Both the position numbers and the translations under genes were made by a program. Below are positions 25,033 to 33,784 of a DNA stretch of 64,000 bases, one piece after another (position 1 is the first letter of the stretch; each line of letters opens with the position of its first letter). This DNA comes from CBDDEC01 sp965198045 (GTDB lineage Bacteria; Chloroflexota; Dehalococcoidia; UBA2979), in contig CBDAOL010000004.1 in the NCBI GenBank assembly GCA_965198045.1, forward strand, positions 61,441 through 125,440, given 5' to 3'. The notes beneath the pieces are model-generated. The model was given only the letters and a program-made list of their open reading frames with translations, ran no database searches and was not told where the DNA came from.

Positions 25033-25950
25033 GTGGGCATTCGCTACGAGACGCGCGACCAGATCGCGTACATCACGATCGACAACATCGACCGCGCCAA
25101 CGTGCTCGACCATGACACCTCGAACGAGCTGTCGGAGGCCTGGCGGCAGGTCTGGGAGGACCACGATGTCCGAGTCGGGATCGTCACCGGAGCGGGCGAC
25201 CGGCATTTCTGCGCTGGCCACGACCTCAGCCCGCGCGAGGACGTGACGGCCGAGGAACGGGCGTTCCTGCGCTCGCGGCGGAACTTCTGGCCCCTGGGCG
25301 GCACGGTGAACGGCGCGACGATCGGCGTCGACGGGCGCATGGGTGACCACTACCCGCGCATCTGGAAGCCGGTGATCGCTGCCGTCAACGGCTGGGCCGC
25401 CGGCGCCGGGCTCTATCTGCTGCTCTCGACGACGGACATCCGCATCGCCTGCTCCGACCACGCGAGGTTCAAGTTCGCGCTGCTCTCGCAGGGCTGGCTC
25501 GGCAACGGGCCGGGCGCGACGCTCCTCGCGCGGCAACTGCGTTACGCCGACGCGATGCGCATCCTGCTGACCGACGAGCCGGTCGACGCTGACGAGGCGC
25601 TGCGCATCGGGCTGGTGAACGAGGTGGTCGAGCACGACCAGCTCCTCGCCCGCGCCGAGGAGATCGCGCGCCACATCTGCACGATGCCGCCGCTGGCGGT
25701 GCGCATGATGAAGGAGTTCTTGATCCGCTTCGGTGAGTCGCGCACCGACGAGGCGTGGCAGGTCCAGAACCTGATCAACAACCTGCTGATCCAGACCACT
25801 GCGGACGGCGAGGAGGGGCGGCGCGCCTTCAACGAGAAGCGCCCCGCCAACTTCACCGGCGCGATCCGGCAGCCGGGCGAGCCCTTCGACGAGCCGACCG
25901 TCGAGGAGTGGGAGCGACTCGAGCAGATCTACCGCTCCGGCCACTACTAG
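25033..25950 (+). CDS. Enoyl-CoA hydratase/isomerase (crotonase) family protein
   Basis: 305 residues from GTG 25033 (VGIRYETRDQIAYITIDN), chosen because the frame upstream is Arg-rich non-coding. Crotonase landmarks: VTGAGDRHFCAGHDLS (oxyanion-hole loop, FCAGxDL) and KPVIAAVNGWAAGAGLYLLLSTTDIRIA (second oxyanion Gly in GWAAGAG). The catalytic Glu pair region reads FALLSQGWLGNGPGATLLARQLR rather than the canonical Glu, so hydratase activity is uncertain and another crotonase reaction is possible. It is followed, in the opposite direction, by the tandem CoA transferase. Confidence 0.85.
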   Translation: MGIRYETRDQIAYITIDNIDRANVLDHDTSNELSEAWRQVWEDHDVRVGIVTGAGDRHFCAGHDLSPREDVTAEERAFLRSRRNFWPLGGTVNGATIGVDGRMGDHYPRIWKPVIAAVNGWAAGAGLYLLLSTTDIRIACSDHARFKFALLSQGWLGNGPGATLLARQLRYADAMRILLTDEPVDADEALRIGLVNEVVEHDQLLARAEEIARHICTMPPLAVRMMKEFLIRFGESRTDEAWQVQNLINNLLIQTTADGEEGRRAFNEKRPANFTGAIRQPGEPFDEPTVEEWERLEQIYRSGHY

Positions 25951-25969
25951 CGAGGACCGCCGAGGCCGA

Positions 25970-28252
25970 CTACTCGAGGGCTCCGGCGTCGCGGAGCTGG
26001 GCGACGCGCTCAGGCGTCAGGCCAAGGACCCTCGTCAGGACCTCGTCGGTGTCGCCACCGAGGGCCGGCGCAGCACGCGGTGACGCTGCCTCGTGCGTCG
26101 TGGCTCGCCAGGGGAGCCCGGGCAGACGCAGCGTCGCGCCGTCGGGCTGCGCCACCATGTCGTAGAAGCCACGGGCGGCGAGGTGCGGGTCGTCGAAGAG
26201 GTCGCGGCTGCTGGTGGCGCTCGCCGCGGGGACGCCAGCGGCGAGCAACTCGCTCGTGGCCTCCTCGGGCGTCCGATCGACGATCCAGCTCGCGATCGCG
26301 GTGTCGATCTGCGGTGACCGCTCGCGGCGCTCTGCCGCGTCGAGGTGGCGCAGCGGCGCAAGCTGCTCGATCACGTCACAGAGGGCGTGCCACTGGTCCT
26401 CGGACGTGACCGCGAGCGCGACCCACGCGTCGTCGCCACGCGCGCGGTAGATGTCGTGCGGCGCGTGGAGCGGGTCGTGATTAACGGCGGGCGAGGACGT
26501 CTCGCCGCTCAGCTGATATTCGAGGACGGATCCCGGCATCGTCCCGAGGAGCGCCTCGACCATCGAGAAGTCGATGCGTGCCGCTTCGTGCGTCGCGCCC
26601 TCGCCACGGCGGGCGTCGAGGATCGCCGCACCGACGGCGAGCGCCATCATCAGGCCACACATCGGATCGAGCCAGGCCATGCCGATCCTCGGCGCGCGGT
26701 CGGGCTCGCCGTTGAGCGCGGCGAAGCCGGTGAACGACTGCAGCAGCGTGCCGTAGGCGACGAGCCCCGCGTCCGGCCCGGTGCGGCCCATGCCCGAGGC
26801 GGACAGAAGCACGAGGTGTGGGTTGAGTTCGCGCAGCGCGTCGTCCCCGAGCCCGAAGCGCTCCATCACGCCGGTCGCGAAGTTCTCGACGAGGACATCG
26901 CTATCGGCGACCAGCTGGCGGGCGACCTCGAGGGCGTCGGGGTGCTTCATGTTGAGCGTGACGCCACGCTTGCCCTCGCCGAGCACCGCGTGCAGCTCGG
27001 AGGCACGGCCGGGGTCGGGCCGGCTCGAGGTCTCGACCTTGATCACCTCCGCGCCCCAGGCGGCGAGGTAGCGCGTGCAGGTGGGCCCGGCGATCACCCA
27101 GCTGAAGTCGAGGACGCGGACGCCCTCGAGCGGTCGGGCCGTGGAGGCCGAGCCGTGGGTCGCTTCTTCGCGATCATGCCAGCGCGCGTGCGTCGAGAGC
27201 TCGGTCGGTTTCGCGTCGCCCCGCGGGTGGCCCCAGGGCGGACCGGGGACGGTGATCGGCCCGTCGACTGGCGCGAGGCGACGCCAGAACTCGCGGTGGC
27301 GCAGCTGGCGGTCGTCGAGGAGGTCGGCGGGGGTGCTCAGCGGGAAACAGGGCACGTGGGCGCCCTGCCCGGCCTCGAAGATCTCGCGGCGAGTGCGGAC
27401 GCGACTCCACTCGCTCATGAGCGTGTGCAGCTCGTCGAAGTGCTCGGCACGATCGGCCTTCGTCGCAAACCTCGGCTCGCCTCCCCACGCGGGCTCGTCG
27501 ATGACGCCGAGCCAGGTCTGCCACTGGCGCTCCTCGCGAGGCGAGATCGCGATGTAGCCGTCCCGCGTCGGCAGAATCGTCACGGTCGTACCGTTGCCGT
27601 CGAGGTGGCGGAGTCGCGCCGCCGGTTCGCCGCCGTGGCCCGGCACGGCGAGCTCGCGGATCGCCATGCAGGCCAACGCCTCCTCCAGCGAGACGTCGAT
27701 GAGGTCGCCCTCGCCTGTCTGTTGCTGGCGCAGCAGCGCCTCCATCGCGCCGGTGGCGGCGGTGATGCCGCCGATGAACGCCGACTGTTCGCCGGCGGCG
27801 CGTGACGGCGGGTCGGCCTCGAGGTCTTCGACCTGGCCGACGAGGAGCCTGCTGAGGCCGGAGGCGTGGAAGAGGGTGAGGTCGGTTCCGGGGTCGTCGC
27901 AGCGGGGGCCGGTCAGCCCGAATGGGGTGACCGCGACGACGACGAGCCGGGGGTAGCGCTCGCGAAGCTGCTCAGGTGTTGCGCCCTCGAGGGTGGCGAA
28001 TGTGCGATCCCCGCCGACCAGAACGAGGTCGGCGCCAGCGAGCGCCTGCGAGACGTCCTCGCCGGTAGCGTGCGGGGCGAGGCGCTTGTCGGCGTCGAGT
28101 GTGACGTAGGCGGCTGCGGCCGCGCGTTCGAGGGCGATCACTTCGGCGCCGAGGTCGGCCAGCACCCGTCCGGCGACGGCGACCGAGCGCTGGGGGCCGG
28201 CCTCGAGGACGCGCACGCTGGCGAGCGGGTTCCACGGACCGCGAGCGCTCAC
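25970..28252 (-). CDS. Tandem (two-domain) CaiB/BaiF type III CoA transferase
   Basis: 760 residues, roughly two CoA-transferase halves. The first (residues 1-370: VRVLEAGPQRSVAVAGRVLADLGAEVIALE) is shortened and has AGEQSAF where the catalytic Asp loop is expected. The second (about 375-760: PLEGVRVLDFSWVIAGPTCTRYLAAWGAEVIKVE, NMKHPDALEVARQLVADSDVLVENF, GMAWLDPMCGLMMAL) retains an Asp suited to forming the acyl-aspartyl anhydride. So only the C-terminal half looks active. Type III enzymes move CoA between carboxylic acids. It overlaps the YkgJ gene by 4 bp, in an operon with the M20 gene upstream. Confidence 0.88.
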   Translation of the reverse strand: MSARGPWNPLASVRVLEAGPQRSVAVAGRVLADLGAEVIALERAAAAAYVTLDADKRLAPHATGEDVSQALAGADLVLVGGDRTFATLEGATPEQLRERYPRLVVVAVTPFGLTGPRCDDPGTDLTLFHASGLSRLLVGQVEDLEADPPSRAAGEQSAFIGGITAATGAMEALLRQQQTGEGDLIDVSLEEALACMAIRELAVPGHGGEPAARLRHLDGNGTTVTILPTRDGYIAISPREERQWQTWLGVIDEPAWGGEPRFATKADRAEHFDELHTLMSEWSRVRTRREIFEAGQGAHVPCFPLSTPADLLDDRQLRHREFWRRLAPVDGPITVPGPPWGHPRGDAKPTELSTHARWHDREEATHGSASTARPLEGVRVLDFSWVIAGPTCTRYLAAWGAEVIKVETSSRPDPGRASELHAVLGEGKRGVTLNMKHPDALEVARQLVADSDVLVENFATGVMERFGLGDDALRELNPHLVLLSASGMGRTGPDAGLVAYGTLLQSFTGFAALNGEPDRAPRIGMAWLDPMCGLMMALAVGAAILDARRGEGATHEAARIDFSMVEALLGTMPGSVLEYQLSGETSSPAVNHDPLHAPHDIYRARGDDAWVALAVTSEDQWHALCDVIEQLAPLRHLDAAERRERSPQIDTAIASWIVDRTPEEATSELLAAGVPAASATSSRDLFDDPHLAARGFYDMVAQPDGATLRLPGLPWRATTHEAASPRAAPALGGDTDEVLTRVLGLTPERVAQLRDAGALE

Positions 28253-28683
28253 GCGACCGGCTCCGGCGCGTCGGGGGCGTTCACGATCGTCTGCTGCCAG
28301 CCGCGCCAGCCCGAGGCCAGGCGGCCGCCGGAGAGTGCGATCGCTTCGTCAATCAGGTCGGATGCCTCCTCGGCGGTGAGCCAGCGTTCGGGCTGGCGGC
28401 CGTGCGGACAGGGCGTTGTCTCCACCACCCCCCAGAAGCGGCAGATCATCGGGCGCAGTGCGTGGGCGCGGCAGAGCCCGGCGTCGCGGTCGAGGTGCGG
28501 GCAGACGGTGGCATCGCCCCAGGCCCCGCCGCCGGTCGCAGTTTCCATGCGCCGCCACTCCGCCTCGGTGGCGACGATCGGGCCGCAGGCCTTGGCGCAG
28601 CGGAGCTGGCAGTCGATCGACGGCAACCGAGCGTAGAGCGCCTCGTGGGCCGCATCCACCGCCGCGCCGGTCTCTGTCGTCAT
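28249..28683 (-). CDS. YkgJ family cysteine-cluster protein
   Basis: 144 residues with the spaced Cys set of the family: CQLRCAKACG near the start, then VCPHLDRDAGLCRAHALRPMICRFWGVVETTPCPHG. These clusters are thought to bind zinc or an iron-sulfur centre; some members are linked to oxidoreductases. Start ATG 28683 overlaps the M20 gene stop and its own stop overlaps the CoA transferase start, so all three are probably translated together. Confidence 0.85.
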   Translation of the reverse strand: MTTETGAAVDAAHEALYARLPSIDCQLRCAKACGPIVATEAEWRRMETATGGGAWGDATVCPHLDRDAGLCRAHALRPMICRFWGVVETTPCPHGRQPERWLTAEEASDLIDEAIALSGGRLASGWRGWQQTIVNAPDAPEPVA

Positions 28684-29870
28684 GGCGACGCCCCGAGTTC
28701 GCGTAACGCCACCGCCTCGGCGAGCGCATTGCGCCGCAGCTCGTCGAGGTCCTGGCTCTCGTTCGGGCCGTGGATCCGGCTCGTGGGTTCGCCCGCGCCA
28801 ATCAAGACGATCGAGGCCTTGGGGAACGCCTCGCCGAACGCGGCGACGAAGGGGATGGTGCCGCCGATCCCGATCTCCATCGGCGGAACGCCCCAGGCCA
28901 CCTCGCAGCCTGCGCGGTAGGCGTCGAAGGCCGCGCCCGTGGCCTCTGCGGCATAGCCCGCGGCTCCCGCGCCGGGGGTCACCTCGACGATCGCCGAGGG
29001 CGGCGCATGGCGTTCGAGGTGCGAGACGAGCGCCGTCATCGCGTGCGCGGGGTCCTCGCCCGGGGCGAGGCGCAGGCTGACCGTGGCGCGGGCGACCGGG
29101 ACGATCTGGTTCACCGCGTCGGGGACCGCTGGCGCGTCGATCGCCAGCACGGAGACCGCCGGCTGCATCCAGAGGCGGCTCGCGAGGCCCCCGCGGGATG
29201 GCGAGCCCTCGCCTGGGAGGGCGACGCCAGCGAGCACGCCCGCCTGCTCGCGGTACTCGTCATGACTCACGGCGGGGCCGTCGACGCTATCGCTGGTCAG
29301 ACCCTCGACGAGGCAGTGCCCCTCGGCGTCCTGCAACGTCGCGAGGAGGCGCGAGAGTGCGGAGAGCGCGTCGGGCAGCGGGCCGCCGAACTGACCGCTG
29401 TGCACACCGAGCTCGAGGACACGCACCTCGACGACGCAGTCGACGAGCCCTCGCAGGGAGGTGGTGATCGCTGGCTGGCCGACGGCCCAGTGTTCTGAAT
29501 CGGCCGCGAAGATCACGTCGGCGGCCAGGGCGTCACCGTGGGTCGCGAGCAACTGGTCGAGGTGGGGTGAGCCCAGCTCCTCCTCGCCCTGCGCGTAGAG
29601 CAGCACCGTCGGTGCGCCGGGTGGCGGTGGCACCTCGGCAGTGACCGCCGGTGGCGCGTCGGGTATCTCGAGCAGTCGCACGCCTTCGAGGCCGGCGGCC
29701 TCCAGCGACGTGGCGACGTGGTGGGCGGCTTCGAGGATCGCCGGCGTGTCTGGTCCCTCGGCACTGACGGAGCGGATGCGGACCAGTTTCTCCAGCTCGC
29801 TCCTCGCGGCCGGCTGTAGCGCCTCGACGGCCTGCCAAAGGTCGGCGTGGTCGGCGGCGGGTTCTGGCAT
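28680..29870 (-). CDS. M20 family metallopeptidase with internal deletion of the metal site
   Basis: 396 residues from ATG 29870 (MPEPAADHADLWQAVEAL); the longer frame upstream is rejected because it crosses the promoter of the next gene. The order is M20: VRIRSVSA, PTVLLYA, then EEELGSPHL, GVHSGQFGGPLPDA (dimerisation-domain lead-in), IGGTIPFVAAFGEAFP and IHGPNESQDLDEL. Between LLYA and EEELGS the usual segment with the HxDVxP motif and the bridging Asp-Asp is absent. The protein jumps from VLLYAQ straight to GEEELGS, an in-frame loss of about 65-70 residues. As written it lacks most zinc ligands and is likely inactive as a peptidase. Confidence 0.8.
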   Translation of the reverse strand: MPEPAADHADLWQAVEALQPAARSELEKLVRIRSVSAEGPDTPAILEAAHHVATSLEAAGLEGVRLLEIPDAPPAVTAEVPPPPGAPTVLLYAQGEEELGSPHLDQLLATHGDALAADVIFAADSEHWAVGQPAITTSLRGLVDCVVEVRVLELGVHSGQFGGPLPDALSALSRLLATLQDAEGHCLVEGLTSDSVDGPAVSHDEYREQAGVLAGVALPGEGSPSRGGLASRLWMQPAVSVLAIDAPAVPDAVNQIVPVARATVSLRLAPGEDPAHAMTALVSHLERHAPPSAIVEVTPGAGAAGYAAEATGAAFDAYRAGCEVAWGVPPMEIGIGGTIPFVAAFGEAFPKASIVLIGAGEPTSRIHGPNESQDLDELRRNALAEAVALRELGASP

Positions 29871-29942
29871 GGGCGCTCCGGCGGCGGTTGGATCCCTCGA
29901 GAGTCGGGCGCGGCCCAGAATAGCCGCTCTGGCAGGGGGTGT

Positions 29943-29972
29943 TTGACAGGTGACCAAACAGTCACCTATTGT
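29943..29972 (+). promoter_or_regulatory. Sigma-70-type promoter with palindromic operator in the spacer
   Basis: TTGACA (29943-29948), 18 bp, TATTGT (29967-29972). The spacer is filled by the inverted repeat AGGTGAC-CAAACA-GTCACCT (29948-29967). The ATG of the ArsR-SRPBCC gene is at 29980, only 8 bp past the -10, so the transcript would be leaderless. A dimeric ArsR-type repressor sitting on this palindrome would block polymerase, suggesting autoregulation. Confidence 0.7.
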
Positions 29973-29979
29973 CCATCGC

Positions 29980-30900
29980 ATGACCAACGGAGCGGCACCC
30001 ACGGTGGCGACGATCGAGGCTCAGGAGGAAGCGCCAGAGGAGGCGCAGGTCTTCCGAGCCCTGGCCGATGCCAGCCGGCGGGAGCTGCTCGATCGCCTGC
30101 GGGAGCGAGACGGGCAGCGCCTGAGCGACCTCGTCGAGCATCTGCCGATGACCCGCTTTGGTGTGATGAAGCACCTGCGGATCCTCGAAGAGGCGGGACT
30201 CGTCGTGACGCGGCGTCGAGGTCGCGAGAAGCAGCACTTCCTGAACCCGGTGCCAATCCGGGCGCTCCAGGAACGCTGGATCGCGAAGTACCTCGAACCG
30301 TGGGCGGCGGCGATGACCGCGCTGCGGACGGAACTTGAGAGTGATGCGACCGAGGCCGGAGGGCCGGCCACGGAGGGGGAAGCGATGACACAGGAGACAG
30401 AGACGGCGACCAGCGACGAGGCCGGCGCGATTGACCTCGGCGTGACAGGCGCCTCCACGGACGAGCACGTCCTGGAGGTCTACATCCGGGCGACGCCGGA
30501 GGCGGTGTGGAGCGGGATCACGGACGGCGCGCTCACGCGCCGCTACTTTTACGAGACGACGATCAGCTCCGACTGGGCGGTCGGATCCCGGGTCGAGTAC
30601 GTCAATCCCGACGGCAGTCTGGCCGTCGAAGGCGAGGTGCTCGAGGTCGAGGAGCCGCGCCGGCTCGCCTACACCTGGCACGTCCTCTACAACGACGTTG
30701 CGGCGACCGAGACGCCCTCACGGGTGCTCTGGGAACTGGAGCGGGTCGGTGAGAGCGTGCGGCTGCGCATGACGCACGACCGCTTCCCGGCGGGCTCGGC
30801 GGTCTACCCGGAGATCAGCGAGGGTTGGGCTCCGCTGCTCAGCAGCCTGAAGAGCCTGATCGAGACCGGGGAGCCGCTGGACTTCGGCCCGGACGCCTAG
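29980..30900 (+). CDS. ArsR-type HTH regulator fused to an SRPBCC (AHSA1-like) domain
   Basis: 306 residues from ATG 29980. N-terminal residues 15-105 form a winged helix of the ArsR type (FRALADASRRELLDRLRE, LVEHLPMTRFGVMKHLRILEEAGLVVTRRRGREKQHFLNP). After a 35-residue acidic linker, residues 150-305 form an SRPBCC/AHSA1-like barrel (LEVYIRATPEAVWSGITDGALTRRYFYE, RLAYTWHVLYN, VRLRMTHDRFPAGS, WAPLLSSLKSLIETGEPL). The two domains usually occur as neighbouring genes in one operon; here they are one protein. The SRPBCC barrel has a hydrophobic pocket and could sense a ligand. The start is fixed by the promoter just upstream. Confidence 0.85.
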   Translation: MTNGAAPTVATIEAQEEAPEEAQVFRALADASRRELLDRLRERDGQRLSDLVEHLPMTRFGVMKHLRILEEAGLVVTRRRGREKQHFLNPVPIRALQERWIAKYLEPWAAAMTALRTELESDATEAGGPATEGEAMTQETETATSDEAGAIDLGVTGASTDEHVLEVYIRATPEAVWSGITDGALTRRYFYETTISSDWAVGSRVEYVNPDGSLAVEGEVLEVEEPRRLAYTWHVLYNDVAATETPSRVLWELERVGESVRLRMTHDRFPAGSAVYPEISEGWAPLLSSLKSLIETGEPLDFGPDA

Positions 30901-30924
30901 CACGCGGAAGGTGCGCCGCGCGGG

Positions 30925-32490
30925 CTACGAGCCAGCGTCGCTCAAGTCCTCGATGTCCGGCGCGACATCGGGTGTGACGAACAACGCGGGGTCCGGCACC
31001 ACACCAAGCGTGCCAGTGGATGTCGAGCCATTCGAGGTTGCGCCGTTCTCACGGGCGGGCCGTGCGTTCTCGTCCTCGTCGCGTGGGTGGCTCCCTGGGG
31101 TCTCGCGCGCCTCGAGCGCCTTGAGCGCCGCGCGGTGGTCGCTGTCGCCCGCGACGAAGTAGGAGGCGATGGCCGCCTGCACCTGTTCAGTGGTCAGTTC
31201 CGGAGTGATCGCTCGGAAGCGGGCGAGGTCGACGAGGTTGGCCACGATGTCGCCGGGGTGGCAGCCTCGGAGTTCGCGCACGCCATCCGTGTAGACGTCG
31301 AGCAAGAGGTCCAGACCATCCTGACGGAAGGTCACGCCACTGCTCTCGCACGTGCGCTTCAGGATGCGGATGAACTCGTCGCGAGTTGGGTTCGGCACGA
31401 CCACCTTGTGGCGGATGCGTCGGAAGAACGCCTCGTCGCCCAGTTCGTGAGGCTGGAGGTTGGTGGAGAAGGCCAGCATCAGATCGAAGGGGACGCTGAC
31501 GCTGCCGCCGGTCTGCAGGCGGAGCTGGTCCCAGCCCGACTGCATCGGGGTGATCCAGCGGTTCAGCAGATCTTCCGGGCGGACGGACTGGCGACCGAGG
31601 TCGTCGATGACGAGCACGCCGCCGTTGGCCTGCATCTGCGGTGGTGCGTTGTAGAAGTGACCGGCCGACGCGAATTGCAGCTCGAGGCTTTCAAGGGTGA
31701 GCTCGCCGCTGACCATCACGATCGGGCGTTCGCAGCGCACGAGGCGCGCGTCTTGGCGGGCGGCGCGGAGGATAGGCGAACCAGCGCCGGGCTCCTCATG
31801 ATCCGTGACATCGAGGCGGCGATGCACGCGCTCGTCGTAGATGCGGATCACCTGGCCCTCGACCTCGATGGCGTGGGGCACAAGCACAGATCCCGAGAAC
31901 ATGTCGCGGATGCCGGTGGTGATCGACGACTTCCCGTTGCCGGATGGGCCGTAGAGCATCATCGAGCGCCCCGATGTGAGCGCCGCGCCGACCGACTCGA
32001 GCAGATCGTCCGAGAGCACGAGGTCAGCCAGGGCTGCGCGGACGCCATCCGGGGTGACGCGCGCTTCTCGGACGGACTGCTGCTGAAGGACATTCAGGTA
32101 CTGAGAGAAGGGCAGAGGCGCGGGACCCAGGTAGCCATTGCGGTCGAACGCCTCGGCGGCGTGCCGCTTGCCGCGGTCGGTCAGGACGAATGAGTACTCG
32201 ACGTGCCGTCCGCCTACGGCGCCGCCGATCTCCACGAGGCCGTCTTCCTTCATCACCTCGAGGATCTCGGTCAGCACCGCGGTCGGAATGGCCATGCGCT
32301 CGCCGAGGTCGTACGCGCTGGGCTTCGCGAGGTGCCGGATCATCTTCAGCGTGAGGTCGATCAACACCTGCTCGCTGAGGCCGACTTCGGCCATCGAGGT
32401 CGGTTCCGGCGCGTGCATCGCGGACGCGCCGCTCTCCGCCTTGAGGTCACCCGAGTCGGGGAAGAGCGAGAGTGGTTCGGTCGCGACCAT
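30925..32490 (-). CDS. AAA family ATPase with N-terminal winged-helix domain
   Basis: 521 residues from ATG 32490 (MVATEPLSLFP); an earlier start at 32538 is possible. Residues 60-150 look like a winged helix (IDLTLKMIRHLAKPSAYDLGERMAIPTAVLTEILEVMKEDGLVEI). The ATPase core has Walker A GPSGNGKSS, Walker B VLVIDDLGRQ, sensor-1-like MLAFSTNL, and an Arg-finger-like FFRRIRHKV. C-terminal 60 residues are disordered Pro/Thr/Ser. Related AAA proteins are found near tad/Flp pilus and other surface machinery genes in Chloroflexota and Deltaproteobacteria. No pilus genes are visible here, so the partner is unknown. Confidence 0.8.
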   Translation of the reverse strand: MVATEPLSLFPDSGDLKAESGASAMHAPEPTSMAEVGLSEQVLIDLTLKMIRHLAKPSAYDLGERMAIPTAVLTEILEVMKEDGLVEIGGAVGGRHVEYSFVLTDRGKRHAAEAFDRNGYLGPAPLPFSQYLNVLQQQSVREARVTPDGVRAALADLVLSDDLLESVGAALTSGRSMMLYGPSGNGKSSITTGIRDMFSGSVLVPHAIEVEGQVIRIYDERVHRRLDVTDHEEPGAGSPILRAARQDARLVRCERPIVMVSGELTLESLELQFASAGHFYNAPPQMQANGGVLVIDDLGRQSVRPEDLLNRWITPMQSGWDQLRLQTGGSVSVPFDLMLAFSTNLQPHELGDEAFFRRIRHKVVVPNPTRDEFIRILKRTCESSGVTFRQDGLDLLLDVYTDGVRELRGCHPGDIVANLVDLARFRAITPELTTEQVQAAIASYFVAGDSDHRAALKALEARETPGSHPRDEDENARPARENGATSNGSTSTGTLGVVPDPALFVTPDVAPDIEDLSDAGS

Positions 32491-32622
32491 TGGGTGGTCC
32501 GTTCGGATGAAGAGATGACAGCGCGGTCCGTCTCTCAATCATCGGTCGATCGGGTAGGAAACCTGAGGCGGGTCCTCGGTTGCTGAGCGATGCGCGGAGG
32601 TCCGCCGGCCGCGGCGATTTAG

Positions 32623-33162
32623 TCAATTGGACAGCGGGTCGTCGGGGAAGTTCGCGTAGATGGCGAGTTCACGGCCCTGTCGTAGCAGCACGGTCCGCCA
32701 GAGCTGCTCTGGATGCTCGGAGAATGCGTCTTCGGGCCAGCGATCGACCGTAAACCACCCCTCCGAGGCGATTTCGGAGCCCAGCTGGCCTGCGCCCCAT
32801 CCCGCGTACCCGGAGAACACCCGTAGCGCCCTCAGTTCGACGGTCGCCGGATCCTCGGCCAGGTCGATCAGCCCGAGGCCCGGGCCGATCCGGATGTTCC
32901 ACTCGCGGTTCGCCGGGCCCAGGGCCAGGCCCACGGCCGTGCTGCGCTGGACTGGACCACCCTCGAAGACCACAGGTGGGTCAACGACGTGCTCCGACCA
33001 CTCGTCGATGTGGTCCGCCACGGGGGCGTCGAGCGGGCGGTTGAGGATGAGCCCGAACGCGCCCTCGTCGTCGTGTGAGCAGACCAGGACCACACTGCGG
33101 TAGAAGCTCGGATCGAGCAGATCCGGCGTCGCGACCAGGAGCCGGCCGGCCACGCCGTCCAC
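32623..33162 (-). CDS. YqgE/AlgH family protein (DUF179)
   Basis: 179 residues from GTG 33162 (VDGVAGRLLVATPDLLDPSFYRSVVLVCSHDDEGAFGLILNRPL), the hallmark start of the YqgE fold; the longer frame continues into the next gene and is rejected. Later blocks fit too: FEGGPVQ, RVFSGYAGWGAGQLGSEIASEGWF and the C-terminal LWRTVLLRQG. The fold is known but the biochemical role is not; Pseudomonas AlgH affects alginate regulation. Start and the upstream gene's stop are one base apart, so they form an operon. Confidence 0.9.
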   Translation of the reverse strand: MDGVAGRLLVATPDLLDPSFYRSVVLVCSHDDEGAFGLILNRPLDAPVADHIDEWSEHVVDPPVVFEGGPVQRSTAVGLALGPANREWNIRIGPGLGLIDLAEDPATVELRALRVFSGYAGWGAGQLGSEIASEGWFTVDRWPEDAFSEHPEQLWRTVLLRQGRELAIYANFPDDPLSN

Positions 33163-33163
33163 G

Positions 33164-33784
33164 CTAGGCTCCGCGACGCAGCTTCTCGATGCGGGCGGAG
33201 ACGACGCCGTCATCGATATCGAGGATGGCGAAGGTGCCCAGCTCACCGCGACCGTGGCGGAGCCCGGGCGTCGTCGTGCTGCCCGGGTTGACGAACAGCA
33301 CGCCCTGGTACCAGCCGATGTACTCCTCGTGTGTGTCGCCAAAGCAGACCACGTCGACCGTGTGGCCGAACTGGCGCTGGAGGTGGTCATGGATGTCGCC
33401 GGGCGGGAAGCTGATCGTGTGGGTGAAGGTCTGCGCGGGGCCGTGCCCGCGGATGTCGTGCATCATGCCGATGCGCACGTCGCCGATCTCGACCACCCGC
33501 GTGCGGTCGTTCGCGAGGCGCTGCCCCTCCTCGCGGGGGTCGGGGTACCCGCGAACGGCGTAGACCGGCGCTACGGTCTCGAGGTGGTCGAGCACGCCGA
33601 GGACATCGAGGTCGCCGCAGTGCAGGATCAGGTCGACGCCACTCAGCGCCTCGATCAGCTCCGGTGGCGAGCCCCAGCCGTCGTCCTGCTCGTGCGTGTC
33701 GGACACGACGGCGACGCGCGAGCCGCTGACGCGAACCCGGCCGGGCCATACATCGCGCAATGTGCTGCCGTTATCGTCGACCAT
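33164..33784 (-). CDS. YfcE/MJ0936-like phosphodiesterase
   Basis: 206 residues from ATG 33784 (MVDDNGSTLRDVWPG). Metallophosphoesterase blocks are VAVVSDTHE, LILHCGDLD, VRGYPD, MMHDIRGHG, CFGDTHEE and VNPGSTT. Two blocks differ from the usual set: VRGYPD where GNCD/GNHD supplies an Asn ligand, and GDTH where GHTH supplies a His. Both changes are at metal or catalytic positions, so activity may be weak or metal use altered. It is directly followed by the YqgE gene. Confidence 0.82.
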   Translation of the reverse strand: MVDDNGSTLRDVWPGRVRVSGSRVAVVSDTHEQDDGWGSPPELIEALSGVDLILHCGDLDVLGVLDHLETVAPVYAVRGYPDPREEGQRLANDRTRVVEIGDVRIGMMHDIRGHGPAQTFTHTISFPPGDIHDHLQRQFGHTVDVVCFGDTHEEYIGWYQGVLFVNPGSTTTPGLRHGRGELGTFAILDIDDGVVSARIEKLRRGA

